DNA of 64,000 nt from a virus: positions 1 through 64,000 of IMG/VR virus record IMGVR_UViG_3300031784_000026. One strand, given 5' to 3'. This document shows positions 8,852 through 16,392 of the stretch, piece by piece. The notes beneath the pieces were generated by a model, which did not search any database, was not told where the DNA came from, and worked only from the letters and a program-made list of their open reading frames with translations. The position numbers were made by a program, and so were the translations under genes. How positions within the stretch are numbered: position 1 is the first letter of the stretch; every line of letters begins with the position of its first letter.

Positions 8852-9106
8852 TTAACCCTGTAACAATTGGCTGGCGACGGTCGATCTATCGCACTGAATA
8901 GCCTGTTTCATGTAATAGAGTATAACCTGCTCGACCTGTTTTTGAAAGGCTCTTGCCTGCTCCGAGATAACCGGGGGAGCGGTGTCAGAGACCTGTACAA
9001 TTTTCTGTGCAGCTCGGTTGGCCCAGAACTCCGGCGGGTGGCCGCCATTGGCGGAGGCCACGACATCGACCGAGATTGTGGGCATGTGCATAGCTTGAGT
9101 AAACAT
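8852..9106 (-). CDS. Conserved small phage protein
   Basis: An 84-residue protein, MFTQAMHMPTISVDVV..., with a PEFWANRAAQKIV helix and a long amphipathic C-terminal helix (RAFQKQVEQVILYYMKQAI). Similar short proteins occur directly after adaptor genes in related phages. Its ATG shares a base with the stop of the upstream gene (TGATG), so translation is coupled. Function unknown; a scaffold or connector accessory role is plausible by position. Confidence 0.65.
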   Translation of the reverse strand: MFTQAMHMPTISVDVVASANGGHPPEFWANRAAQKIVQVSDTAPPVISEQARAFQKQVEQVILYYMKQAIQCDRSTVASQLLQG

Positions 9107-9744
9107 CAGTTAGCCTTTACCCTAATGAGACCGTCACGGTAAGCATCCACGTCTTCTCGGCCTTCGCCATAGTTCTTGAGACGGGCCAATGCTTCCATGA
9201 ACCGCTGGTTGTAGGTGTTCAGGAGATCCGGCTCACCTTTCATAAAGGTGTAGGCTTCCACAAGGCAGCCGTAGAGCAGGGCTTCCTGACCGTAGTTGCT
9301 GATCCACGTCCCGCTCGTCTCCACCGTCAGGCTGGCCGGACGGTAGAAATAGTGCAGTTCCACGCCATAGGTGCTGTTCGGAACGGGAGCCAGAATGAAG
9401 TTGTTGATGTCAAAGAACGCGTAATACTTCGGAACACCGGTAGCCCCGGTAGGATTATATTCCTGAAGGTATTCGACGTCCTTTTGCAGCAAGAAACTGG
9501 TCGATCCGTTTGCCGTAACGGACAAACTGAACGCGTTCAGATAGTCTGATGGAACAGCTAAATACTTGTTACCACTCGTTAAATTAGCCGTCTGGTTCTT
9601 GCGGAAGAATTGCAAATCAACATTGAACAGAATCCGTTCTTCCGTGTTCAGGATGAACTGGTCTATCTGGCTGTTGAAGGTTGTCTCGTCGTACTGTGTC
9701 CAATCCTTAATGGCCTGAACCAGTGTAGCGTATGTCCATGCCAT
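9106..9744 (-). CDS. Head-tail adaptor-like protein
   Basis: A 212-residue protein starting MAWTYATLVQAIKDW at 9744. Reading could start as far up as 9822, but that would overlap the neighbour, whereas the chosen ATG gives a TGATG junction. Features are the helical N-terminus with FILNTEERI, the VPSDYLNAFSLSV strand region and a C-terminal helix LYGCLVEAYTFMKGEPDLLNTYNQRF. This is the layout of adaptor proteins that sit below the portal in short-tailed phages such as SU10. It likely connects portal and tail. Confidence 0.65.
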   Translation of the reverse strand: MAWTYATLVQAIKDWTQYDETTFNSQIDQFILNTEERILFNVDLQFFRKNQTANLTSGNKYLAVPSDYLNAFSLSVTANGSTSFLLQKDVEYLQEYNPTGATGVPKYYAFFDINNFILAPVPNSTYGVELHYFYRPASLTVETSGTWISNYGQEALLYGCLVEAYTFMKGEPDLLNTYNQRFMEALARLKNYGEGREDVDAYRDGLIRVKAN

Positions 9745-10049
9745 CAGGTGATCTCCACAGTAACAACACCGACCTGAGTAATCCCCTGAAGCAAGGAATT
9801 TTGCAAGAACGGAAACTGCCAATCTTGCACCGGCACATCCATCGGCTCATTCCGTGACAGGCGGGGCTCATACAAAGCCTGCGGTTCCGTCGGCGGATAA
9901 ATCGGACTCAATTGCGGGTGCTTGACTTCCCAGCATTCCGGGCATGTCTTCAAACCGTTCCATTCTTTACGGAGCTGCAAGTAGTCATACTGAAACCCGC
10001 ACCGGTCACAGATGGCTACAGCATAAGAACCGTAAGCAAAACGTGTCAT
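9744..10049 (-). CDS. Zinc-ribbon-like small protein
   Basis: A 101-residue protein with two CxxC knuckles: CDRC near residue 15 and CPEC near residue 37, spaced like a rubredoxin-type zinc ribbon. A proline-rich linker and a beta-like end follow. Proteins of this kind are frequent between the two adaptor genes of related phages. Zinc binding is predicted from the cysteines; a structural virion role is inferred from position. It overlaps the next gene upstream by four bases. Confidence 0.7.
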   Translation of the reverse strand: MTRFAYGSYAVAICDRCGFQYDYLQLRKEWNGLKTCPECWEVKHPQLSPIYPPTEPQALYEPRLSRNEPMDVPVQDWQFPFLQNSLLQGITQVGVVTVEIT

Positions 10050-10735
10050 GTCAACACGCGGTAGGAGCTTCTTCCCGGCGTCAGGTTCAGAGAAGCCCTA
10101 TCCCTGTCTTCAGTTGCGGCTCTGATGAACTCCTCGTCGTAGACTGCCTTGAGCAAAGCAACCCGATCAGGAGCTTTCTTAATCGCCAGATAATATGCCA
10201 ACCCTGCTGCAAGGCAGGGGTAGAAACGGAATGGCATTTCCATCGTATTGACGCCTGCCGAGGCATCATCCATACGCGTCAGCTTTGTCACGATAACGCT
10301 GTAGGTGTTGTCAGGAGTCGGCCAGACATACAGAACCGGGGTGATCTGACGGTCGATATAGTATTGTGTCGGCTGGCCCGTCGTCAGTTTGTTGGGGATA
10401 TTGTTGTAATATTCCCGGCTGACACGGTCCATTGTCAGGTCCGCTTGTGACGCTGTCCCCTGACCCGTAGGCATACGGCAAATCGATTGAATGACATCGA
10501 TGTCGTACGAGGCAAGGTTGTAGGTTGGCGTACCGGGGACCATCGTGATCGTCTGGTTCTCAATTGTCCATTGCAGGAGCCCACGGTTGGCCCAATCGGC
10601 CAAGACAAGATTAAGACTACGACGAGCTGTCCGCTGGTCGTAGCCTGTTCTTACCTCAATACCGCAACGCTCATACGCCTCTTCGATGTACTCAGCGACG
10701 TCAAGCTCAAAGGACTTAGTCCCAGAAGTAGCCAT
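10046..10735 (-). CDS. P22 gp4-like head-completion / adaptor protein
   Basis: A 229-residue protein. The N-terminal helix FELDVAEYIEEAYERCGIEVRTGYD is followed by ARRSLNLVLADWANRGLLQWTI, a SYDIDVIQSI beta region and DRQITPVLYVWPTPDNTYSV. It closes with helices around PCLAAGLAYYLAIKKAPDRV. This matches the adaptor family (P22 gp4-like) that binds the portal ring after DNA packaging. The gene lies with the second adaptor at 9106-9744. Good family match by pattern; the exact ring position is inferred. Confidence 0.7.
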   Translation of the reverse strand: MATSGTKSFELDVAEYIEEAYERCGIEVRTGYDQRTARRSLNLVLADWANRGLLQWTIENQTITMVPGTPTYNLASYDIDVIQSICRMPTGQGTASQADLTMDRVSREYYNNIPNKLTTGQPTQYYIDRQITPVLYVWPTPDNTYSVIVTKLTRMDDASAGVNTMEMPFRFYPCLAAGLAYYLAIKKAPDRVALLKAVYDEEFIRAATEDRDRASLNLTPGRSSYRVLT

Positions 10736-10737
10736 TA

Positions 10738-11016
10738 TTAGCAGCCTTTACCGCTCTTCATCATACCGCCCTTGTTCATCTTGACGGTCTTTTTCTTTGC
10801 CATACCACCACGCTTGTACTCGGACTTCTCCATCATCGGAGATTCCTTCTTCTCGTGCTTACGCATGGCAGCCTTCGAAGCATACATCTCGCCAGTACCC
10901 TTTTCCTTCATGGCGGAGTTCTTCATCATCTTGCCGTTAGGCATCTTGTGCATCCCAGACTTTTTCATCTTGGCACCCTTCTTTGAGAAAAGACCGTTTA
11001 CGATTTCATTTGGCAT
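10738..11016 (-). CDS. Met/Lys-rich small basic protein
   Basis: A 92-residue protein starting MPNEIVNGLFSKKGAK at 11016. Upstream in-frame codons overlap the neighbour and are less likely. It is extremely rich in Met, Lys and Gly (KKSGMHKMPNGKMMKNS, KRGGMAKKKTVKMNKGGMM) and ends in a single Cys. No fold or family with known function is recognised. Such proteins occur beside capsid and adaptor genes in aquatic phages. High positive charge suggests nucleic-acid or capsid-interior binding; this is speculation. Confidence 0.65.
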   Translation of the reverse strand: MPNEIVNGLFSKKGAKMKKSGMHKMPNGKMMKNSAMKEKGTGEMYASKAAMRKHEKKESPMMEKSEYKRGGMAKKKTVKMNKGGMMKSGKGC

Positions 11017-11017
11017 T

Positions 11018-11584
11018 TTAACACATCTTTCCTTTACCATGACCGCGAGCAGCCATGCCACAACCACGGACCATGCCGCCCTTGGCCTTCTTCATAACGC
11101 TGCCGCCACGACTCATGGCTTCAGTAGCTTTTGTTTTATATGATTTTCCTTTTGGAAGAACATCATCAGAGCTACCGGGATATTCGTAAGAATAATCTTT
11201 GTTGGTAAATCCATACTTTTGCATTTCTTTACCAAAATCTTCACGGCTTCGACGAAGACCTTCATCAAAATTTTTATCTGCCATTTTGCTTGATGCTTCA
11301 GAATCATATTTTCCGTTATTATAAACGCTAACGGGAAGGCCCATTTTTTGTTTTACACCTTCACTTTGACGTTCATATCTATCTTTATCTTTATTCATTA
11401 CCTTTGTAACGTCGCCACCTTCAGCCTTCTTCATGACCATAGGTTTTTCAGGGGTCTTGTAGCCCCCCTCAAGTTTCTTCAAATATTCCGGATCTACTGG
11501 AATGTTAGAAGATGGGTATTTGGGCTCCTTCTTAGGGGCCATATCAGCAGGACGACGGGGAGGGAGTGGGATATTCTTCGGCAT
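11018..11584 (-). CDS. Basic Met/Lys/Gly-rich protein
   Basis: This 188-residue protein has a proline-rich start (MPKNIPLPPRRPADMAPK), a charged polar middle (DRYERQSEGVKQKMGLPVSVYNNGKYDSEA) and a C-terminus resembling its neighbour (GGSVMKKAKGGMVRGCGMAARGHGKGKMC). The shared KxGGM and terminal Cys suggest a common origin of the tails of the two proteins. No known family or activity. It probably travels with the virion, judging from its position in the late block. Confidence 0.65.
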   Translation of the reverse strand: MPKNIPLPPRRPADMAPKKEPKYPSSNIPVDPEYLKKLEGGYKTPEKPMVMKKAEGGDVTKVMNKDKDRYERQSEGVKQKMGLPVSVYNNGKYDSEASSKMADKNFDEGLRRSREDFGKEMQKYGFTNKDYSYEYPGSSDDVLPKGKSYKTKATEAMSRGGSVMKKAKGGMVRGCGMAARGHGKGKMC

Positions 11585-11585
11585 A

Positions 11586-11747
11586 TTACTTACCCTTCTT
11601 TTTTGACATACCAGCTTCTGACAAGGCTATGGCAATCGCTTGCTTACGGCTCTTGACCATTGGACCCTTCTTGCTACCGGAGTGAAGTTTACCGGCTTTA
11701 AATTCCTTCATGACCTTTTGGATCTTGCCGGGCATCTGCTTTTTCAT
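11586..11747 (-). CDS. DUF6496-like tiny basic protein
   Basis: A 53-residue protein read from the sequence: MKKQMPGKIQKVMKEFKAGK, then LHSGSKKGP, VKSRKQAIAIALSEAGMSKK and a KGK end. The block around KGP-VKSRKQAIAIALSEAG is the hallmark of a small domain of unknown function (DUF6496) found in phages and bacteria. Its ATG overlaps the stop of the gene at 11744-11899 (ATGA). Function unknown; strongly basic. Confidence 0.7.
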   Translation of the reverse strand: MKKQMPGKIQKVMKEFKAGKLHSGSKKGPMVKSRKQAIAIALSEAGMSKKKGK

Positions 11748-11899
11748 TTCTTCCTCGCTGCGCGAATATTGTCGATCATGTTGGGGTACTTGCGACCTGC
11801 TTTTTTAGCTGCTGCCTTAGCAGAAGCTTTTTGAGCAGGGGTCAAGGCCTTGGATTTACCAAGGCTCTTGGGGCGAGGTTTTTCCCAGACGGCTTTCAT
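11744..11899 (-). CDS. Tiny basic protein in overlapping chain
   Basis: A 51-residue protein, MKAVWEKPRPKSLGKSKALT followed by an Ala/Lys-rich helix and PNMIDNIRAARKK. Both ends overlap neighbours by four bases (ATGA junctions), which argues that this short frame is real and translated. The composition is very basic, with a predicted helix in the middle. No family recognised. Confidence 0.65.
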   Translation of the reverse strand: MKAVWEKPRPKSLGKSKALTPAQKASAKAAAKKAGRKYPNMIDNIRAARKK

Positions 11900-12051
11900 T
11901 TTTTACCCTTTTTGCCTACAGCAATCATAATCGCAATGCCGACCTTCGGCTTCTTTGCAGAGCCGCCTTTCTTCATCGCAGGAACCATCGGAGCCATAGC
12001 TTTACGCGAACGGTTAGAAGCGACCATCTTTGAAATGCTCTTCTTACGCAC
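11896..12051 (-). CDS. Tiny basic protein with GTG start
   Basis: A 51-residue protein starting at GTG 12051 (VRKKSISKMVASNRSRKAMA read with Met). A good Shine-Dalgarno GGAG lies about eight bases upstream, inside the end of the preceding gene. It ends KVGIAIMIAVGKKGKK. A shorter version could start at ATG 12027. The C-terminal half alternates basic and hydrophobic residues (GIAIMIAVG) and may contact membrane or capsid. The stop overlaps the next start (ATGA). Function unknown. Confidence 0.6.
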   Translation of the reverse strand: MRKKSISKMVASNRSRKAMAPMVPAMKKGGSAKKPKVGIAIMIAVGKKGKK

Positions 12052-12235
12052 CGAACTTCTCCTTAAGTTTGCTTATGCCGCGCTGAACCGTCTTCGTTTC
12101 ATAGATACGAATACCCGTCCACACTATTGTAAAACCAGCAGCAATAGAAGGAAGCATGCCCATTAATGCACCTAAAACTGTAGTAACTGAAGCTAGATCG
12201 AGGACGTGCTTCACGCCATCATCAAGGTGTGTCAT
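12044..12235 (-). CDS. Small single-span membrane protein
   Basis: A 63-residue protein starting MTHLDDGVKHVL at 12235, with GGAGG six bases upstream. A GTG twelve bases earlier is possible. A hydrophobic stretch LASVTTVLGALMGMLPSIAAGFTIVWTGI (residues about 13-41) predicts one or two membrane spans, followed by a basic tail (QRGISKLKEKFGA). It could be a spanin- or holin-like accessory, but it lies far from the holin at 18 kb. Start and stop overlap both neighbours. Confidence 0.6.
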   Translation of the reverse strand: MTHLDDGVKHVLDLASVTTVLGALMGMLPSIAAGFTIVWTGIRIYETKTVQRGISKLKEKFGA

Positions 12236-12516
12236 CTGCACCTCCACCGTTTTCTGGCTTGACGGAGACGGCTATTCGGATCTTTCGCGGCCTCCGGAAA
12301 CTGTTTCATTTGTCCGGCAGAGCGAGCACAGAATGACTTACGGCGCTTTGCCCTTTCACCGGATGGGTTCGATTCGGTCACCGCTGTCTTCAGCTTTGAA
12401 CCGGGGTTTGCACGGCGATAGGCTTTCACGCCTTTCTCCGTCATTCCAGCACCTTTTTTAGTGGCGCGGAAATTTCCAGATTTCACGGAGGTTTTGATGC
12501 CCATACCTTTAGCCAT
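12232..12516 (-). CDS. DUF6321-like basic protein
   Basis: A 94-residue basic protein, MAKGMGIKTSVKSGNFRATK, then GAGMTEKGVKAYRRANPGSK, KTAVTESNPSGERAKRRKSF and an end with RARKRWRC-like content. The blocks TxKGVxxYRxANPGSKLKTAVT and RRKSFCAR are recognisable as a phage domain of unknown function (DUF6321, from memory). Conserved Cys residues at the core and end might bind metal. It follows directly on the upstream stop (TGATG). Confidence 0.7.
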   Translation of the reverse strand: MAKGMGIKTSVKSGNFRATKKGAGMTEKGVKAYRRANPGSKLKTAVTESNPSGERAKRRKSFCARSAGQMKQFPEAAKDPNSRLRQARKRWRCR

Positions 12517-13310
12517 CACGCAGTCCCCGCGTCATTTTTAATGAGAACAAGTATAAACATGCTTGAGCAGGCGTTATTGGCAGCAGATCCAACAGCCTGT
12601 GCTTCAATCGTTGTCTTTTCTGGAACCGCCAAAGGGTACTCAAAAGCATAATCTGCCGAGCCATTGTTAATTGTGACGATAGCTGCGGTGCGACGAACAT
12701 CATCCGTACCACGAGTCATTAAACGGCCCGTAACGGCATTTGAACCTGTAATTTGTCCCGAAGAAAAAAGACCTTGCTCCACATAACCAGTATAGCCAGC
12801 AGGAATGGTGTAGCTACCGGTAACCCTAGTGTTATAGTCGTACTGGATAATGTCATAAACGGTTGCTGGGACGCCCGACGTAACAACCCCAGTCCCAAAA
12901 TAAATGCTGCCTGCGGCACTATCCAGCGACCCGGCAGTGGCAACATAACACTGGTTAATGTGGAGATAAGAGTTTGCCGTAAGAACAGCAGTCTGACCGT
13001 TTAATGATACAATTTCACTAACCACATTATGATCAGCGTTTAGCCCCTCAACATATACAGTTCTAGCACCTGTTCCCGCTGCTGTATCATCAGCATTATC
13101 TGAGCTTACTTTCATCTGTAAAGCAGTGGCAGGAAATTGAAGAATACCACCATAAGGCCAAACAGTTTCCACGGATGTATCGACGTCTGAGTTGTATCCA
13201 AACACAATGACACTTTGATGCCACGGGATCTGACCACGCGCCACTTGCAGATTGAACGGTTCATACGTTCCAACCCTCGATATTGATGCAGGTGGACGCG
13301 GAGCAGCCAT
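12516..13310 (-). CDS. Putative minor capsid / virion protein
   Basis: A 264-residue beta-rich protein starting MAAPRPPASISRVGTYEPFN. It has regularly spaced Gly, Thr and Val strands (VYVEGLNADHNVVSEIVSLNG, TIPAGYTGYVEQGL) and no helices or catalytic motifs. Its location among capsid, decoration-like and adaptor genes suggests a virion surface or fibre-like protein. I do not recognise a named family. Confidence 0.65.
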   Translation of the reverse strand: MAAPRPPASISRVGTYEPFNLQVARGQIPWHQSVIVFGYNSDVDTSVETVWPYGGILQFPATALQMKVSSDNADDTAAGTGARTVYVEGLNADHNVVSEIVSLNGQTAVLTANSYLHINQCYVATAGSLDSAAGSIYFGTGVVTSGVPATVYDIIQYDYNTRVTGSYTIPAGYTGYVEQGLFSSGQITGSNAVTGRLMTRGTDDVRRTAAIVTINNGSADYAFEYPLAVPEKTTIEAQAVGSAANNACSSMFILVLIKNDAGTA

Positions 13311-13319
13311 TTATACCCC

Positions 13320-13721
13320 TCAACCGTAGTTCTTCGTCATCTCAAGGACGACAGTGTATCTATCACCAGCGGTTGCACCGACTGTTGTGAACAATACGTC
13401 GCCGGTCTTACCGCTGCCTGCGTTGTTTGACAAACCGCCAAAGCGTTCAAAGTCAAACGTAACGAATTGATCAGCACCGATGGTATAGCAAACAACGTCG
13501 GTCGTTGCATCCCAAAGGATATCAACGCCCATGCCTACCGTCATGGCATCAAGTCTTACGATATTCACGCTTGAGCAAGGCGTTCCTTGATAGGCCGCCA
13601 AAGCAGAAACATCCACCTTGATCACGGCGGACTCACCACTGCCATCTGAGATATTCGTAAACTTCATGACAGCCGTTTTAGAGCCGTCAAAAACTACCTG
13701 CGAAGCTACTGCATCCGCCAT
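13320..13721 (-). CDS. Putative virion protein
   Basis: A 133-residue beta-rich protein, MADAVASQVVFDGSKTAVMK, with FTNISDGSGESAVIKVDVSAL and a C-terminal RYTVVLEMTKNYG strand. Similar short proteins appear just downstream of capsid genes in aquatic phages. No named family recognised. It may be a head decoration or stopper-like part by position only. Confidence 0.65.
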   Translation of the reverse strand: MADAVASQVVFDGSKTAVMKFTNISDGSGESAVIKVDVSALAAYQGTPCSSVNIVRLDAMTVGMGVDILWDATTDVVCYTIGADQFVTFDFERFGGLSNNAGSGKTGDVLFTTVGATAGDRYTVVLEMTKNYG

Positions 13722-13748
13722 GTGATTCTCCTACAAAACAGGTTGTAA

Positions 13749-13773
13749 GGGCGATGCAATGGTTGCACCGCCC
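13749..13773 (-). terminator. Weak intergenic hairpin
   Basis: Between two late genes the leftward transcript can fold GGGCG-G-TGCAA / TTGCA-T-CGCCC with one internal mismatch. No clear U-tract follows, so it is more likely a partial terminator or mRNA-stabilising hairpin than a full stop. Confidence 0.4.
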
Positions 13774-13782
13774 CTAATCACA

Positions 13783-14259
13783 TTAGGCGGTGTATGTGCC
13801 GTGCTGGATGTAGTTCACAACGAGTGTGCCAGCGCCAGCGCCGGTGTTTGTCGATGTGACACGGATCTTGACGTCAGTAGTGCCGACATTGACCCAGTTA
13901 CCGACGCGGGTTGCGTCAGCGCCAGCCGTTGCTGCGATGATGCCGAGCGTACCGCCAGCAACTGCGCCAGCAGCCGTGAAAGCCGTTGCAGAAGCCGTTG
14001 AGCCGATGCCGAGCGTGGAGGCTGCGCCGTCCCAAACTGTCGTTACAAAAAGCTGAATGCTTGTGATTGTCGAGCCCGCAGGGATCACAATGTTGGTCGT
14101 GTAAACACCAGCCGAACCACCGTTCGTAGCTTGCGTGATTGCTTCTTTTTGAGAAAGAACAACTTCACCAATGTTGGCAACGTCCGTGCCGAGTGTGGTG
14201 CCGGTTGTGTATTTGATTGGGCCCGAGCGAAGCGGGCCGGAGAAAGTCGTGGTGCCCAT
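13783..14259 (-). CDS. Putative virion decoration-like protein
   Basis: A 158-residue protein, MGTTTFSGPLRSGPIKYTTG, with VVLSQKEAITQ and a long alternating beta region (VIPAGSTITSIQLFVTTVWDGAASTLGIGSTASA) ending HGTYTA. A Shine-Dalgarno AGGAG lies upstream. It is the first gene after the capsid terminator, so it may be separately expressed or expressed by read-through. Head or head-fibre protein inferred from position. Confidence 0.65.
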   Translation of the reverse strand: MGTTTFSGPLRSGPIKYTTGTTLGTDVANIGEVVLSQKEAITQATNGGSAGVYTTNIVIPAGSTITSIQLFVTTVWDGAASTLGIGSTASATAFTAAGAVAGGTLGIIAATAGADATRVGNWVNVGTTDVKIRVTSTNTGAGAGTLVVNYIQHGTYTA

Positions 14260-14323
14260 TAGGGTCTCCTGTCATTGGGTATGTCAGCCACTATGGCTGT
14301 CAGGGACTAAAAAACTGTATAAC

Positions 14324-14353
14324 AAAAAGGGGGCTGACACAAGTCCAGCCCCC
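14324..14353 (-). terminator. Intrinsic terminator after major capsid gene
   Basis: On the minus strand an eight-base-pair stem GGGGGCTG / CAGCCCCC with a nine-base loop is followed at once by TTTTT. It starts about 28 bases downstream of the capsid stop codon. This is a textbook Rho-independent terminator. It should set a high capsid level relative to the genes further left, with partial read-through likely. Confidence 0.85.
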
Positions 14354-14380
14354 AATCTGTTGTAACACGGTCAGTGCAAA

Positions 14381-15289
14381 TTACGCACCTTGTGAACCGT
14401 AGATACCGCGCGGGTCAGACCAACCGAACGAATAACGCTCGCGGGCCTTGTAGCGCACGTTGCCTGTGTCGAAGTCGCCTTCAAGAGCGGTCTTGAGGGG
14501 CGAACGAACGAAGTGCTTCATGCCGTTCGGCGCATCGGTCTTCACAAACCACGCATCAGGGTCAGTCAAGAAGTGATTGACCGCGAAGCCATCAGGCAGG
14601 TAGCTGCCCGACTTGATCGCGTTGATATCGTTGTCTGCTGTGCCGGTGCGTTGTTCCGACTTCAAGAGGCGCTGTGCAGTGAACTGAAGCTGCGGAGGAA
14701 TGATGAGCTTCATGCCACGGAGAGCGACCTTGAGACCACGTTCGTCGATGAACAAGGAGATATCAATGAGGGCCTGCTCAAGCGAGGTTTCATTGAGGTC
14801 AGCTTGCGTCGAGAGCGTGTTCGACCAGTTGCCACCCATTGCAGTCGGGTGAGCCGAGTTCACCAACGAGACGCCGTCGCCGCCTGCATATGAAGACGAG
14901 AACGCGTTGTTGAGAACCGAAGCTGCCTTAACCTGCTTGGTGTTCGACATTGAACGGGCCAAAGCGCGGGTGTAGCGAGCCGACAACTTGTCGTAGAGGT
15001 TGTCTTCCACAGCTTCTTCCGTGATGGCGAATGCAAGAGCAATCGTCTCATGGGTGTAGCGAGCCGTGAAAGATTCGCCTGCCTGATCATAAGCGACGGC
15101 AGCGCCTTCGCCTTTCACAGGGGCTTGTTCAAAGCCATAGAGCATAACCTCTTCTTCGAATGCACGGTCTGAATTCTCCGTATCGAAGATTTCAGCGTGT
15201 TCGTTGTCGTAGCGGTCATACTCCAAGCCAAAGAGGGCATTGAGGCCGGGCTCAAGCTCTTTGAGGAGTTGTGAACGGGTAATTGCCAT
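14381..15289 (-). CDS. Major capsid protein
   Basis: A 302-residue protein starting MAITRSQLLKELEPGLNALF. It shows a helical N-arm, a TARYTHETIALAFAITEEAVEDNLYD segment, VNSAHPTAMGGNWSN, the LRGMKLIIPPQLQFTAQRLLKS backbone region and a C-terminal DPDAWFVKTDAPNGMKHFVR block. This is the HK97-fold capsid subgroup typified by Mu gpT and many podovirus-like phages. It assembles the icosahedral head on the scaffold encoded at 16389-17297 and is followed by a strong terminator. Confidence 0.85.
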   Translation of the reverse strand: MAITRSQLLKELEPGLNALFGLEYDRYDNEHAEIFDTENSDRAFEEEVMLYGFEQAPVKGEGAAVAYDQAGESFTARYTHETIALAFAITEEAVEDNLYDKLSARYTRALARSMSNTKQVKAASVLNNAFSSSYAGGDGVSLVNSAHPTAMGGNWSNTLSTQADLNETSLEQALIDISLFIDERGLKVALRGMKLIIPPQLQFTAQRLLKSEQRTGTADNDINAIKSGSYLPDGFAVNHFLTDPDAWFVKTDAPNGMKHFVRSPLKTALEGDFDTGNVRYKARERYSFGWSDPRGIYGSQGA

Positions 15290-15302
15290 TGTCCATTACT
15301 CC

Positions 15303-15920
15303 TTAGACGCCAGCGCCTGTGCCGTTAGCACAGTAGCGATAGAAGTGATTGTTAAGCTGAACGATGGCAATGCGGCCAGCAACCGACGGATCCGAGTCGT
15401 TCGGCGTATCTACGAAGCCGAGGATGCGGAGGTTGAGGGTGTTGGTCGTGTTAGCCGTCGAAACCGCAAGCTCTGCCGAAGAAAGACCCGAGGTCGTTGA
15501 ACCCGAGGTTGCCGAGGCAAGGTTTGCGTTAGCGTGGATGAGTGAGTCTGCTGCTGCCGCATCGCAGTTAATTGCGAATGTTGCATCTGGGTCAGAAACA
15601 ATCGTTGCTGTCGCGGCAGTGTTTGCCTTAACAGCAGCGGTTCCCGGCCAGTACGGCGACCACTTGGGCTTGCCCGTGAGGTCGATGTAGTTGCAGCCCA
15701 TGAAAACGCCGAGAAGCGGAACAGTACCGCCGTTGGCATTGCCGACGATGTCGACCAAGCCGTTGGCGAGCGGAATCACAGGGGTGCCCTGATAGATAAC
15801 GCTTGAGGTACCAGCCGTCGAAGCCGTCTGAATGCTGTAGACGACGTCGCCGGTTGAGTTTACACCGCTTCCAAGCATACGATACGGCTTCAAGCCGAAC
15901 GCGGCATCTGTATTTGCCAT
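15303..15920 (-). CDS. Putative head decoration / minor capsid protein
   Basis: A 205-residue protein, MANTDAAFGLKPYRMLGSGV, with Gly/Ala/Thr-rich beta strands, LANGLVDIVGNANGGTVPLLGVFMGC and a LNLRILGFVD-NDSDPS region. Proteins of this kind sit immediately upstream of the capsid gene in related phages and are often called structural or decoration proteins. Only 13 bases separate it from the capsid gene, so expression is coordinated. Confidence 0.65.
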   Translation of the reverse strand: MANTDAAFGLKPYRMLGSGVNSTGDVVYSIQTASTAGTSSVIYQGTPVIPLANGLVDIVGNANGGTVPLLGVFMGCNYIDLTGKPKWSPYWPGTAAVKANTAATATIVSDPDATFAINCDAAAADSLIHANANLASATSGSTTSGLSSAELAVSTANTTNTLNLRILGFVDTPNDSDPSVAGRIAIVQLNNHFYRYCANGTGAGV

Positions 15921-15936
15921 TGCTTAGATCCTTTGT

Positions 15937-16392
15937 TCAGGAGGTTCTTGGACCTCCAAACGTGACACGGGATTGCCGATCAGGTTTCTGAATCGGCATA
16001 GTTGAATTGCTCTCTCGCATCAGGTCGTTATCCACCGCGATGATCTGATCACCAGCCATTTTACGGTAGTAAGCATTACGCTGATCGACGAGTTCTTTTG
16101 GAATACGAGCCAAGACCAGACCACCTACCGCAATCACTCCGGCATGTTTGCCGTCCTGAAGGCTCGGGAGATCGTCCCGATCTGGATATTCCTCTGCGCG
16201 AACCAATTCGTAGCCTTCGCGAAGGCGAGCGGACATATTCTTCCGGTCATCGAACCCGTTGGTTTCGTAACGAATCCAACGGTGAACAAAGCCCTCCGGA
16301 GCCGGAGGTGCGTCCAAGGTGGACGGGGGGCGCCAGACTTTTGGTCTAACGGATTTTTCACGGGTCACTTCTGCACGTCCAGTACGAGTCAT
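15937..16392 (-). CDS. Conserved protein of the head cluster
   Basis: A 151-residue charged protein, MTRTGRAEVTREKSVRPKVW, with PPAPEGFVHRWIRYETNGFDDRKN and a helical region PKELVDQRNAYYRKMAGDQI. I recognise the pattern EGF-HRWIR near scaffold genes of aquatic phages without a known function. It overlaps the scaffold-like gene by four bases, suggesting a role in head assembly. Confidence 0.6.
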   Translation of the reverse strand: MTRTGRAEVTREKSVRPKVWRPPSTLDAPPAPEGFVHRWIRYETNGFDDRKNMSARLREGYELVRAEEYPDRDDLPSLQDGKHAGVIAVGGLVLARIPKELVDQRNAYYRKMAGDQIIAVDNDLMRESNSTMPIQKPDRQSRVTFGGPRTS

